DNA from: Streptomyces sp. NBC_01446
GTDB taxonomy: Bacteria; Actinomycetota; Actinomycetes; Streptomycetales; Streptomycetaceae
Length of the DNA stretch: 64,000 nucleotides
Direction of reading: 5' to 3'
NCBI RefSeq assembly: GCF_026340095.1
Contig: NZ_JAPEPO010000001.1
Coordinates: 7,336,501-7,400,500 of the forward strand
Positions 25,692-33,524 of this stretch are shown piece by piece. The first letter of the stretch is position 1, and every line of letters begins with the position of its first letter. Below the pieces are notes generated by a model. That model saw only the letters and a program-made list of their open reading frames with translations, had not been told where the DNA came from and did no database searches. A program made the translations under genes and the position numbers.

Positions 25692-27233
25692 TCAGTCGTG
25701 GACCGCGACGCGCTCCGTGCGCGCGGCGTCCGCCCCCTCCTGAGCCAACCCCTCCTGCGCCGCTTCCTCCCGCACCGACTCCTCCTCCGGAACCGACTTC
25801 GCGATCAGGACCGTGCCCTGCGGACGCCGCGTCCGCAGTCCGGTGAGGGTGATCAGCAGGCCCGCCAGCGCGATCGCGGTGACGACGACGAGACCGGGCC
25901 GGAAGCTGTCGAGTACGGCCTGCGGGGACGAGCCCTCGCCGGAGTTCGCGGTGACCACAGCCGTCACGACGGCGAGGAAGATGGCGCCGCCGACCTGCAC
26001 GGAGGTGTTGAGCAGGCCCGAGACCATGCCCTGTTCGTCGTCGTGGACGCCGTTCGTGGCCTGGATGTTGAGCGAGGGGAACACCAGGGCGCAGGCCGCG
26101 CCGATCAGGAGCATCGTCGGCAGGATGACGGACGCGTAGACCGGGTCGAGGTTGATGCGCAGGAACAGCGCGTAGCCGATCACCATGAAGGTGAAGCCGA
26201 CCGCGATGAGGCGCGGGGTGCCGAACCGGTCGACGATCGCGCCGACCTTCGTCGAGGAGAGCGCCACGAGGGCGCCCGCCGGCAGGAACGCCAGCGCGGT
26301 GTGCAGCGCCGACCAGCCGAGCAGGGACTGCATGTACAGGGTGACCAGGAACTGGAAGCCGACGTACGAGCCGAAGAACGCCATCGCGCCGAGCTGCGCC
26401 CTGATCTGTGAGCCGGAGCGCAGCACTCCGAGGCGGATCAGCGGGCCGGGGGAGCGGCGCTCGATGGAGACGAAGACCGCGAGCAGCACGGCGACGGCAA
26501 GGAAGGACAGCAGGGTGCGGGCCGAGGCCCAGCCCGCCTCCGGTGCCTGGACGACGGTGAACACGAGGAGCAGCATCGACGCGGTGCCGGTGATGGCGCC
26601 GGGGATGTCGTAGCCGCGGTGGTTCTTCTCGCGTTCGCTGTGCGGGATGAGCTTGATGCCGATGAGCAGCGCGATCACGGCGATCGGCGCGGGCAGCAGC
26701 ATGGTCAGGCGCCAGCTGGCCTCGGTCAGCAGGCCGGACAGGACGAGGCCCATGGAGAAGCCGGTGGCGGCGCAGGTCGTGTAGATGGAGAGCGCGCGGT
26801 TGCGCAGCGGGCCCTCGGCGAACGTGGTGGTGATGATGGACAGGCCGGCCGGCGCGGTGAACGCGGCGCTGAGGCCCTTGATGAAGCGGCTGGCGATCAG
26901 GAGCGGCCCGGAGTCGACGAGCCCGCCGAGCAGGGACGCGAGGGCGAAGACGCCGAGGGCGATCAGGAACACCCGGCGCCGGCCGAGCAGGTCGGCCGCG
27001 CGACCGCCGAGCAGCAGCAGGCCGCCGTAGCCGAGGATGTAGCCGCTGACGATCCATTGCAGCGTCGACGTCGACAGGTCGAGCTCCGAGCCGATGGACG
27101 GCAGGGCGACTCCGACCATCGACACATCGAGTGCGTCGAGGAACATCGCGGCGCAGAGGACGAGCAGTGTGCCCCACAGACGGGGGGACCAACGCTCCTG
27201 GGACGCAGGGGTGTTGGTGAGCGGAGAGGTCAT
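25692..27233 (-). CDS. EmrB/QacA-type MFS drug efflux transporter (DHA2)
   Basis: A 513-residue MFS protein with about 14 membrane spans. DALDVSMVGVALPSIGSELDLS is the motif D-like span-1 signature, GGRAADLLGRRRVF is motif A and RFIKGLSAAFTAPAGLSIITTTF includes motif C features. The C-terminal 40 residues are Glu/Ala-rich and cytoplasmic. Divergent from a MarR regulator with palindromic sites between them, the usual arrangement of a drug-inducible pump and its repressor. The start at 27233 is set by homology; no strong ribosome site. Confidence 0.92.
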   Translation of the reverse strand: MTSPLTNTPASQERWSPRLWGTLLVLCAAMFLDALDVSMVGVALPSIGSELDLSTSTLQWIVSGYILGYGGLLLLGGRAADLLGRRRVFLIALGVFALASLLGGLVDSGPLLIASRFIKGLSAAFTAPAGLSIITTTFAEGPLRNRALSIYTTCAATGFSMGLVLSGLLTEASWRLTMLLPAPIAVIALLIGIKLIPHSEREKNHRGYDIPGAITGTASMLLLVFTVVQAPEAGWASARTLLSFLAVAVLLAVFVSIERRSPGPLIRLGVLRSGSQIRAQLGAMAFFGSYVGFQFLVTLYMQSLLGWSALHTALAFLPAGALVALSSTKVGAIVDRFGTPRLIAVGFTFMVIGYALFLRINLDPVYASVILPTMLLIGAACALVFPSLNIQATNGVHDDEQGMVSGLLNTSVQVGGAIFLAVVTAVVTANSGEGSSPQAVLDSFRPGLVVVTAIALAGLLITLTGLRTRRPQGTVLIAKSVPEEESVREEAAQEGLAQEGADAARTERVAVHD

Positions 27234-27247
27234 GCGGAGCAGACTAC

Positions 27248-27273
27248 ATGCATATGCATTGACTGCAAGTGCA
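27248..27273. promoter_or_regulatory. Paired TGCA palindromes, candidate MarR operators
   Basis: A perfect 12-bp palindrome ATGCATATGCAT (27248-27259) is followed 15 bp on by TGCAAGTGCA (27264-27273). They are the only AT-rich patch around and lie between the MFS start (27233) and the MarR start (27321), where a MarR dimer could shut both promoters. Confidence 0.65.
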
Positions 27274-27320
27274 TTTAATTCCGATGCAACAATGCCCGTC
27301 TTTTCTGCTACGGTGCGGTT

Positions 27321-27725
27321 ATGGCGGCGAAAAAGGCCGAGCCCGGCCTCGTGGAACAGTGGCGGGACATCCTTGCGGTGCATGCGCGCACCATGTGCGA
27401 GCTCGATCGTGAGCTGCATCAGCACGGCCTGGGCGCCAGCGACTTCGAGGTGCTCGACGTCCTGGCCGACAGCACGGCGGAGGACGGCAGTTCCTCCTTC
27501 CGCGTGCAGGAGATCGCCGCTCAGGTCCATCTCAGCCAGAGCGCCCTGTCGCGCCTGATCGGCCGCCTGGAGAAGGACGGCCTCCTGGAGCGCGGCATGT
27601 GCCCCGAGGACCGCCGCGGCGTACGGGTCTGCCTCACGCGGAAGGGCCGCGACCTGCACACGGAGGTCCGGCCGTTGCAGCGCGCGGTACTGGGGCGGAT
27701 GCTCGCCGATCGCGCTCAGGGCTGA
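27321..27725 (+). CDS. MarR-family transcriptional regulator
   Basis: A 134-residue winged-helix regulator. The recognition helix region reads FRVQEIAAQVHLSQSALSRLIGRLEKDGLLER and the wing CPEDRRGVRVCLTRKGRDLH. It should bind the TGCA palindromes upstream and repress the divergent DHA2 efflux pump until a ligand appears. Confidence 0.93.
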   Translation: MAAKKAEPGLVEQWRDILAVHARTMCELDRELHQHGLGASDFEVLDVLADSTAEDGSSSFRVQEIAAQVHLSQSALSRLIGRLEKDGLLERGMCPEDRRGVRVCLTRKGRDLHTEVRPLQRAVLGRMLADRAQG

Positions 27726-27750
27726 TTTCCCCTGGCTGCCCGGCCTGTCG

Positions 27751-28488
27751 TCAGCTCCAGGTGACCCCCGACCGCTCCCGCCACAGTGCGGCCAGTGAGG
27801 CGTCGCCGGTGAGGCTCGGGAACGGCAGCCGGTTCCACAGCGACAGATAGAGCCGAGCCGCGGGACCCGACAGCTCGCAGTCGGCCTCGCCCGCCCCGTC
27901 CCGCTCGGTGACCGGCGGCTCCTGCGAGATCCGTACGGTCCATGACCGGCCGGCGTCGGTGGCCCGCACGCGCAACAGGCGCGGGGTGTCCGACCGCACC
28001 TTGCTCCGGCCGCGCGCGTGGAAGCCGAGCAGCAGTTCCTCGATGCCGTCGACCGCGAACTCCGCGGGGATGACGCCGGGCGTCCCGGCCAGCGCGGACT
28101 CCGCGTCCACCCGGTGGACGGTCGTCTCGTGCGCCTGCCGCCGCGCCCAGAACGCCAGCGGCGACGGCGCGGGCAGGAACGTCCAGCACTCCACGTCGGG
28201 CCGGGCGCCGGCCAGCGTCCCGACGAGCCGGCCGTGGCCCTCACGGAACCAGGTGATGAGCTCCGCGCCGTCCAGGTCCGGCAGACCGTCGTCGGGGCGG
28301 TACGACGTGCGCCCCTCGGCGACGAACGCCGTGGCCCAGCGATGCACCATGCCTACGTGTCGCAGCAGGTCCCGTACGGCCCAGCTTGGGCAGGTCGGCA
28401 CCTTGGCGGAGGTGCCCGCCGTCTCGGCGGCGTCGGCGAGGAGGCGGCCCTCCTCGTCGAGCGTCTCGATGTGTTCCGCAGTCTTCAT
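27751..28488 (-). CDS. Maleylpyruvate isomerase-family (mycothiol/DinB-like) protein
   Basis: A 245-residue protein with an N-terminal MDMPI four-helix domain. LADAAETAGTSAKVPTCPSWAVRDLLRHVGMVHRWA has the CPxWxVxDLLxHxG signature and HETTVHRVDAE carries the second metal-binding histidine. Members bind zinc and may use mycothiol. The C-terminal half is an SCP-like domain (SGPAARLYLSLWNRL). The ATG at 28488 is favoured by homology; one at 28545 is in frame. Substrate unknown. Confidence 0.85.
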   Translation of the reverse strand: MKTAEHIETLDEEGRLLADAAETAGTSAKVPTCPSWAVRDLLRHVGMVHRWATAFVAEGRTSYRPDDGLPDLDGAELITWFREGHGRLVGTLAGARPDVECWTFLPAPSPLAFWARRQAHETTVHRVDAESALAGTPGVIPAEFAVDGIEELLLGFHARGRSKVRSDTPRLLRVRATDAGRSWTVRISQEPPVTERDGAGEADCELSGPAARLYLSLWNRLPFPSLTGDASLAALWRERSGVTWS

Positions 28489-28552
28489 GGCGGGAGTCTG
28501 CCCGATGGGACCTGGCTGGAATGCGTCCTTGCGGATGCTCGTCATGTGCGGG

Positions 28553-29770
28553 TCAGGAGACGGCCGCGCGCCGGGTCGCGAAGCCGATCAGAGCGGCGAC
28601 GCCCGCCAGTACGGCCACGCTGGTCAGCGCGGTGGGGAGCGAGAACCAGTCCGCCATGAAGCCGATCATCGGCGGCCCGAGGAGCATGCCGCCGTAGCCC
28701 AGCGTGGACGCGGCGGCGACGCCGGTCGGTCCTGCCAGGGCGCCCGCGCGTTCGACCGCCACGGGGAAGATGTTGGCGAGGCCGAGACCTGTGACGGCGA
28801 AGCCGAGAAGTGCCAGCCACACGGTCGGGGCGAGCGAGCCGAGCAGCATGCCTGCCGCGCCGGTGGCGCCGCCGAACACCAACGTGCGTGTCCTGCCCAG
28901 GCGTTCGAGCAGCGTCGTCCCGCTGATCCGGCCGATGGTCATGGCCAGGGCGAAGCAGGAATAGCCTGCCGCGGCCACTCCGGCATGGGCGTGCAGGTCC
29001 TCCTCCAGGTGCAGGGCGCCCCAGTCCGCGAGCGCGCCCTCCCCGTACGCGGTGCACAGGGCGATGAGGCCGAAGACGAGGACGAGCCCGCGCACGCGCC
29101 CGGAGGGCCGCTCGGACGCCGATGCGGGCTCGTTCCGTATACGACCGTGGTCGTCCGGGGCCGTGGGGGCGTCGTGGCGCAGGAGTGTGGGGCCGACAGC
29201 GGCCGTGACGAGCAGGCCGATGACGGTGAGGGCGAGGAGGTGCCGGGTGGGGGAGACGTGGCCCGCGACCAGGCCGCCGAGCCCGGCGCCGAGCATGCCG
29301 CCGAGGCTGAACGCCGCGTGGAAGCTCGGCATGACGGGGCGGCGCAGGGCGGCGACGAGATCGACCGCGGCACTGTTCATCGCCACGTTGATCCCGCCGT
29401 AGGCGGCGCCGAACAGGAGCAGGACCAGTCCGAGGGTGAGCGCCGAGTGGGTGAGCGGGGGCAGTGCGACGCTCAGCGCCAGGAGCACACCGCTCACCAC
29501 GGTCACCGGATGACTGCCGAAGCGCCTGCACAGGCGCCCCGTGAGCGTCATCGTGATCACGGCCCCCGCGGAGACGCCGAGGAGCGCGAGCCCGAGCGTG
29601 CTCGCCGAAGCGCCGGTCTGTTCCTTCACGGCGGGGATGCGTACGACCCATCCCGCGAAGATGAAGCCGTCGAGTGCGAAGAAGATCGTGAGCGCGATAC
29701 GCAGGCGGGTGAGGGACGCGGTCCGCGGGCTGTCGTCCTTGACGGCCCGGAGTTTGTTTAGTGTTGGCAC
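28553..29770 (-). CDS. MFS transporter (DHA1 / YbjJ-like)
   Basis: A 405-residue MFS protein with 12 predicted spans and a polar central loop rich in charged residues (about 195-225). LRIALTIFFALDGFIFAGWVVRIPAVKEQTG is typical of the YbjJ/fucose-permease-like group, and GRISGTTLLERLGRTRTLV is a second motif A. The GTG at 29770 lacks a ribosome site and could be leaderless. Substrate unknown. It is in tandem with the DeoR gene but separated from it by a terminator. Confidence 0.88.
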   Translation of the reverse strand: MPTLNKLRAVKDDSPRTASLTRLRIALTIFFALDGFIFAGWVVRIPAVKEQTGASASTLGLALLGVSAGAVITMTLTGRLCRRFGSHPVTVVSGVLLALSVALPPLTHSALTLGLVLLLFGAAYGGINVAMNSAAVDLVAALRRPVMPSFHAAFSLGGMLGAGLGGLVAGHVSPTRHLLALTVIGLLVTAAVGPTLLRHDAPTAPDDHGRIRNEPASASERPSGRVRGLVLVFGLIALCTAYGEGALADWGALHLEEDLHAHAGVAAAGYSCFALAMTIGRISGTTLLERLGRTRTLVFGGATGAAGMLLGSLAPTVWLALLGFAVTGLGLANIFPVAVERAGALAGPTGVAAASTLGYGGMLLGPPMIGFMADWFSLPTALTSVAVLAGVAALIGFATRRAAVS

Positions 29771-29857
29771 AAAGTCAGGGTAGGGCGCCACCCCGGCCGG
29801 GGACAAGACGGTGCGAGGCGTGACGGCCACGACATCCGCCGGACCGGCGCGGGGAAA

Positions 29858-29895
29858 TGGCTGCGGCCCCACCCGTCCGGGAGGGGCCGCAGCCA
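29858..29895 (-). terminator. Terminator after DeoR gene
   Basis: A perfect 13-bp stem (TGGCTGCGGCCCC with its complement at 29883-29895) and a 12-nt loop, 28 bp past the DeoR stop. Confidence 0.7.
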
Positions 29896-29922
29896 TGAGA
29901 ACCGTAGGTATGGCTCGGGGAG

Positions 29923-30702
29923 TCACACCGCGAGGACCTTGACCCCCGCCTCCTCGAAGCGCTCCACGGTCGCCGCGTCCACGGCGCTGTCGGTGACCAG
30001 GGTGCCGATCCGCTCCGTCGAGCAGATCCGGGCGAACGCGCGCTGGCCCAGCTTGCTGGAGTCCGCCGCGACGACGACGCGCTCCGCCCGCTCGCACAGC
30101 AGCCGGTTGATGGCCGCCTCCGCCTCGTCGTGCGCCGCCGCGCCGTGCGCGACGTCGAAACCGACGACACCGAGCACGGCCGTGTCGATCGTGATCTGGC
30201 TCAGCACGCCGTCCGCGAGCGGGCCGATGAGCTCGTACGACTGCGGCCGGGCGACCCCGCCCGTCACCACGATCTTGAACTGGGGCCGCACGGCGAGCTC
30301 GTTGGCGATGTTCAGCGCGTTCGTGACGATCGTGAGGGCCGGGGAGCCGGAGGCGAGGTCGGGGCGGACCGCGAGTGCGCGTGCCACCTCGGTCGTCGTG
30401 GTGCCGCCGGTCAGCCCGACCGCCTCGCCCGGCGTGATCAGCTCGGCGACGGCCTTGGCGATGCGTTCCTTCTCGGAGGCGTTGCGCGCGGTCTTGTAGC
30501 GCAGGGGCAACTCGTAGGAGACGCCGTGGACGACGGCGCCGCCCCGGGTGCGTACGAGCATCTGCTGCTCGGCGAGCTGGTCGAAGTCGCGCCGGATCGT
30601 GGCCGCGGACACCCCCAGTTCGGCCGCCGCTTCCTCGACATCCAGGCGCCCCCGCTCCACGAGCAGTTCCAGCAGGGACTTCCAGCGGGCGTCGCGGGAC
30701 AT
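29923..30702 (-). CDS. DeoR-family repressor of amino-sugar/aldolase genes
   Basis: A 259-residue regulator. The N-terminal winged helix reads RGRLDVEEAAAELGVSAATIRRDFDQLAEQQMLVRTRGGA (about 17-56). The DeoRC sugar-phosphate sensor follows with LTGGTTTTEVARAL, TIVTNALNIANELA and VVTGGVARPQSYELIGPLA. GGAGG precedes the ATG at 30702. It diverges from an SIS sugar isomerase and a class II aldolase, which it probably represses until a sugar phosphate accumulates. Confidence 0.93.
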   Translation of the reverse strand: MSRDARWKSLLELLVERGRLDVEEAAAELGVSAATIRRDFDQLAEQQMLVRTRGGAVVHGVSYELPLRYKTARNASEKERIAKAVAELITPGEAVGLTGGTTTTEVARALAVRPDLASGSPALTIVTNALNIANELAVRPQFKIVVTGGVARPQSYELIGPLADGVLSQITIDTAVLGVVGFDVAHGAAAHDEAEAAINRLLCERAERVVVAADSSKLGQRAFARICSTERIGTLVTDSAVDAATVERFEEAGVKVLAV

Positions 30703-30758
30703 CCGCGGCCTCCAATCGTCGTTCTCCGGTGACCCTAGCGCACTACCTGATGCTTGGT

Positions 30759-30798
30759 TATGCTCGAAAGGTATCGAATTCTTGCAGGAACGAGCATA
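30759..30798. promoter_or_regulatory. Long-spaced inverted repeat, candidate DeoR operator
   Basis: Arms TATGCTCG (30759-30766) and CGAGCATA (30791-30798) are perfect complements spaced 32 bp centre to centre, about three helical turns. They lie in the divergent promoter region of the DeoR and isomerase genes. Confidence 0.6.
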
Positions 30799-30881
30799 CG
30801 CTCGGCGGGGCCGTTCGAGCGCGACGCATGCGACGTGTTCGACCGGCCCACGGACACGACACATCAGGGAGTGGGCACGGC

Positions 30882-31766
30882 ATGAGCCATGTCGAGAACG
30901 AGCTGAACAGCCAGCCGGAGTGCTGGACGCGCGCGGCGGGCCTGGCCGCGGGCGAGGCCGCCAAGCTGCCCGCGCCGGGGGAGCGCGTCGCGATCGTGGG
31001 CTGCGGCACCTCGTGGTTCATGGCACAGGCCTTCGCCGCGCTGCGCGAGCAGTCCGGGCAGGGCGAGACCGACGCGTTCGCGGCCTCGGAGTTCCCGGCC
31101 GGGCGCCCGTACGACCGCCTCATCGCGCTGTCCCGGTCCGGCACGACGACCGAGGTCGTCGAGCTGCTGGCCGCGGTCAAGGGCCGCATCCGGACGACCG
31201 CCGTCATCGGCGACCCGAACACACCGATCGTCTCCGCGGCCGACGACGTGATCGTCCTGGACTTCGCCGACGAGCGGTCCGTCGTCCAGACCCGCTTCGC
31301 GACGACGGCGCTCACGCTCCTGCGCGCCCACCTCGGCCTGCACACCGAGCAGGCGGTCGCCGACGCGCGCACCGCGCTGGAGACGCCGCTGCCCGAAGGC
31401 CTCGTGGAGTGCGGCCAGTTCAGCTTCCTGGGCCGCGGCTGGACCGTCGGCCTCGCGAACGAGGCCGCCCTGAAGATGCGCGAAGCGTCCCTGTCGTGGA
31501 CCGAGGCGTACCCCGCGATGGAGTACCGCCACGGCCCCATCAGCGTCACCACCGCGGGCACCGCCACCTGGATGATCGGCACGGCGCCCGAGGGCCTCGC
31601 CGAGCAGGTGGCAGGCACCGGCGCGCTCTGGGTCGAGGGCGGCCTCGACCCGCTCGCCGAACTCGTCCGCGCGCAGCGCCTCGCCGTGGCCGTCGCGGCC
31701 GCCCGCGGACTCGACCCCGACCAGCCGCGCCACCTCACCCGCTCGGTGATCCTCACCGCCGGCTGA
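30882..31766 (+). CDS. SIS-domain sugar isomerase/deaminase (AgaS/GlmS-C-like)
   Basis: A 294-residue protein with two SIS domains. The first has VAIVGCGTSWFMAQAFA (about 36-52) and the phosphate loop ALSRSGTTTEV (about 84-94); the second has FLGRGWTVGLANEAALKMREASLSW and YRHGPIS, the signatures of GlmS-type isomerase domains. With no glutaminase domain it should act on a phosphosugar directly, such as a 6-phospho amino sugar. AGGGAG precedes the ATG at 30882. First gene of a two-gene operon with the aldolase. Confidence 0.88.
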   Translation: MSHVENELNSQPECWTRAAGLAAGEAAKLPAPGERVAIVGCGTSWFMAQAFAALREQSGQGETDAFAASEFPAGRPYDRLIALSRSGTTTEVVELLAAVKGRIRTTAVIGDPNTPIVSAADDVIVLDFADERSVVQTRFATTALTLLRAHLGLHTEQAVADARTALETPLPEGLVECGQFSFLGRGWTVGLANEAALKMREASLSWTEAYPAMEYRHGPISVTTAGTATWMIGTAPEGLAEQVAGTGALWVEGGLDPLAELVRAQRLAVAVAAARGLDPDQPRHLTRSVILTAG

Positions 31767-31805
31767 CCGTCGACCGAGCTTCCGAGCCTTCCGAAAGGAG
31801 GGGCT

Positions 31806-32657
31806 GTGCCCCTCGCAGCAACCGGCGCGCTCGTCGCCGAGGCCACCGCGGCGCGTACCGCGGTGGCCGCGTTCAACGTCATCACCCTGGAGCACATCGA
31901 GGCCGTCGTCGCGGGCGCCGAGGCGGCGAACGCGCCGGTGATCCTCCAGGTCAGCGAGAACGCCGTGCGTTACCGCTACGGGCGTCTGCTGCCCCTCGCG
32001 AGGGCCGCGGCCGATACCGCGGAGGCGTCCTCGGTGCCCGTGGCGCTCCACCTCGACCACGTCCAGAGCGACGAGCTGCTCCGCCAGGCCGCGGACGCCG
32101 GGTTCAGCTCGGTGATGTACGACGCGGCCCGGCTCCCCTACGACGAGAACCTCGCGGCCACCCGCGCGGCCGCCGACTGGGGCCACGCCAACGGGCTGTG
32201 GGTCGAGGCTGAGCTGGGCGAGGTCGGCGGCAAGGACGGTTCGGCGCCGCTCGACGCCCACGCGCCGGGCGCTCGCACGGACCCGGGAGAGGCCCGCGCC
32301 TACGTGACGGACTCGGGCGTCGACGCCCTCGCCGTCGCGATCGGCTCCTCGCACGCCATGACCACCCGCACCGCGACGCTCGACCACGACCTCCTCAAGC
32401 AGCTCTCGGAGGGCCTCGACGTACCGCTGGTCCTGCACGGTTCCTCCGGTGTCGGTGACGACGAACTCTCGCAGGCCGTCCGGGGCGGCATCGCCAAGGT
32501 GAACGTCGGCACCGCCCTGAACATAGCGATGACGGCGGCCATCCGGGAGTTCCTTGCCGCACATCCCGACGCCGTCGACTCCCGCAAGTACCTGAGCGTG
32601 GGCCGCGAGGCGATGGCCCGCACGGTGACGGAGCTGGTCGAGGTGATGCGCCGCTGA
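31806..32657 (+). CDS. Class II fructose/tagatose-bisphosphate aldolase (GatY/KbaY type)
   Basis: A 283-residue zinc aldolase. Zinc and substrate motifs are VALHLDHVQSDELLRQA with Asp84 and His85, EAELGEVGGKDG with a loop Glu, AVAIGSSHAM and LVLHGSSGVGDDEL, and NVGTALNIAMT near the C-terminus. Length and motifs fit KbaY/GatY more than the larger FbaA. AAAGGAGG precedes the GTG at 31806. With the isomerase upstream it should split a ketohexose bisphosphate into triose phosphates. Confidence 0.9.
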   Translation: MPLAATGALVAEATAARTAVAAFNVITLEHIEAVVAGAEAANAPVILQVSENAVRYRYGRLLPLARAAADTAEASSVPVALHLDHVQSDELLRQAADAGFSSVMYDAARLPYDENLAATRAAADWGHANGLWVEAELGEVGGKDGSAPLDAHAPGARTDPGEARAYVTDSGVDALAVAIGSSHAMTTRTATLDHDLLKQLSEGLDVPLVLHGSSGVGDDELSQAVRGGIAKVNVGTALNIAMTAAIREFLAAHPDAVDSRKYLSVGREAMARTVTELVEVMRR

Positions 32658-32674
32658 CCCGTCCCCCGCTCACG

Positions 32675-32706
32675 CCCCGGTACGCGCAAGACACCTCGTA
32701 CCGGGG
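32675..32706 (+). terminator. Terminator of isomerase-aldolase operon
   Basis: CCCCGGTACG (32675-32684) pairs with CGTACCGGGG (32697-32706) around a 12-nt loop, 18 bp after the aldolase stop. Its right arm runs into the GGGGACA repeats. Confidence 0.7.
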
Positions 32707-32730
32707 ACAGGGGACAGGGGACAGGGGACA
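32703..32730 (+). repeat. Four tandem GGGGACA heptamers before alkB
   Basis: GGGGACA is repeated four times without variation, ending 8 bp before the alkB ATG. The copies overlap the terminator arm on one side and supply the purine-rich ribosome site on the other. Confidence 0.8.
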
Positions 32731-32738
32731 ATGGGGCC

Positions 32739-33455
32739 ATGGCCGGCCGGCACGAACCCCACGCGCCCCCGCTCTTCCCGGTGGACCGGGAGCGCCGGGA
32801 GATCACCCCCGGCGCCGTGCACGTGCCCGGCTGGCTCGACGCCGGGGCCCAGCGCGCACTCGTCGAAGCCTGCCGCGGCTGGGCCGCCGGGCCCGTGCCG
32901 ATGCGCCACACACGACTGCCGGGCGGCGGCGTGATGTCCGTCCAGACCGTGTGCGTCGGATGGCACTGGCAGCCCTACCGCTACACGCGTACGGCATCCG
33001 ACGTGAACGGCGCGCAGGTGGCCCCCTTCCCCGACTGGCTACGGGAGTTGGGCAGACGCGCGCTCGTCGACGCGTACGAGGACGACGCGGCCGGTGACGG
33101 CTACGACCCCGACACGGCACTGATCAACTTCTACGACGGCGCCGCCACCATGGGCATGCACCAGGACAAGGACGAGCGCGCCCGGAACCCCGTCGTCTCG
33201 CTCAGCATCGGCGACACCTGCGTCTTCCGGCTGGGCAACACCGAGAACCGCGGCAAACCGTACGAGGACGTGGAGCTGGTCTCCGGAGACCTGCTGGTCT
33301 TCGGAGGACCGTCGCGGCTCGCCTTCCACGGGGTGCCGAAGGTGTACCCCGGCACCGGCGACCCTGCCACCGGGCTCTCCCGGGGCCGCCTGAATCTCAC
33401 GATGCGCGTCACCGGACTCACCGGACCGCCCTCCGCACCCTCCCCCCAGGGGTGA
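32739..33455 (+). CDS. alkB: AlkB-type Fe(II)/2-oxoglutarate-dependent DNA repair dioxygenase
   Basis: A 238-residue protein with all AlkB core residues: INFYDGAATMGMHQDKDE gives the iron ligands His141 and Asp143, LAFHGVPK gives His197, and RGRLNLTMRVTG gives the 2-oxoglutarate-binding Arg217 and Arg223. YRYTR in the N-terminal nucleotide-recognition lid is also present. It should remove methyl groups from 1-methyladenine and 3-methylcytosine in DNA or RNA. Translation probably begins at 32739, directly after GGGGACA repeats. Confidence 0.92.
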   Translation: MAGRHEPHAPPLFPVDRERREITPGAVHVPGWLDAGAQRALVEACRGWAAGPVPMRHTRLPGGGVMSVQTVCVGWHWQPYRYTRTASDVNGAQVAPFPDWLRELGRRALVDAYEDDAAGDGYDPDTALINFYDGAATMGMHQDKDERARNPVVSLSIGDTCVFRLGNTENRGKPYEDVELVSGDLLVFGGPSRLAFHGVPKVYPGTGDPATGLSRGRLNLTMRVTGLTGPPSAPSPQG

Positions 33456-33524
33456 GTTCACCCGCGGGGGCTGCGGCGTTCACCGGATACGATGCGACAC
33501 GGTGATCAGGGCGAGGAGTTGCTG

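Noticed and set aside
27234..28244. N-terminal extension of the DHA2 transporter frame through MarR and into the maleylpyruvate isomerase-like gene
   Set aside because: It would run antisense through the MarR gene and in another frame through the next gene; transporter homology begins at 27233.
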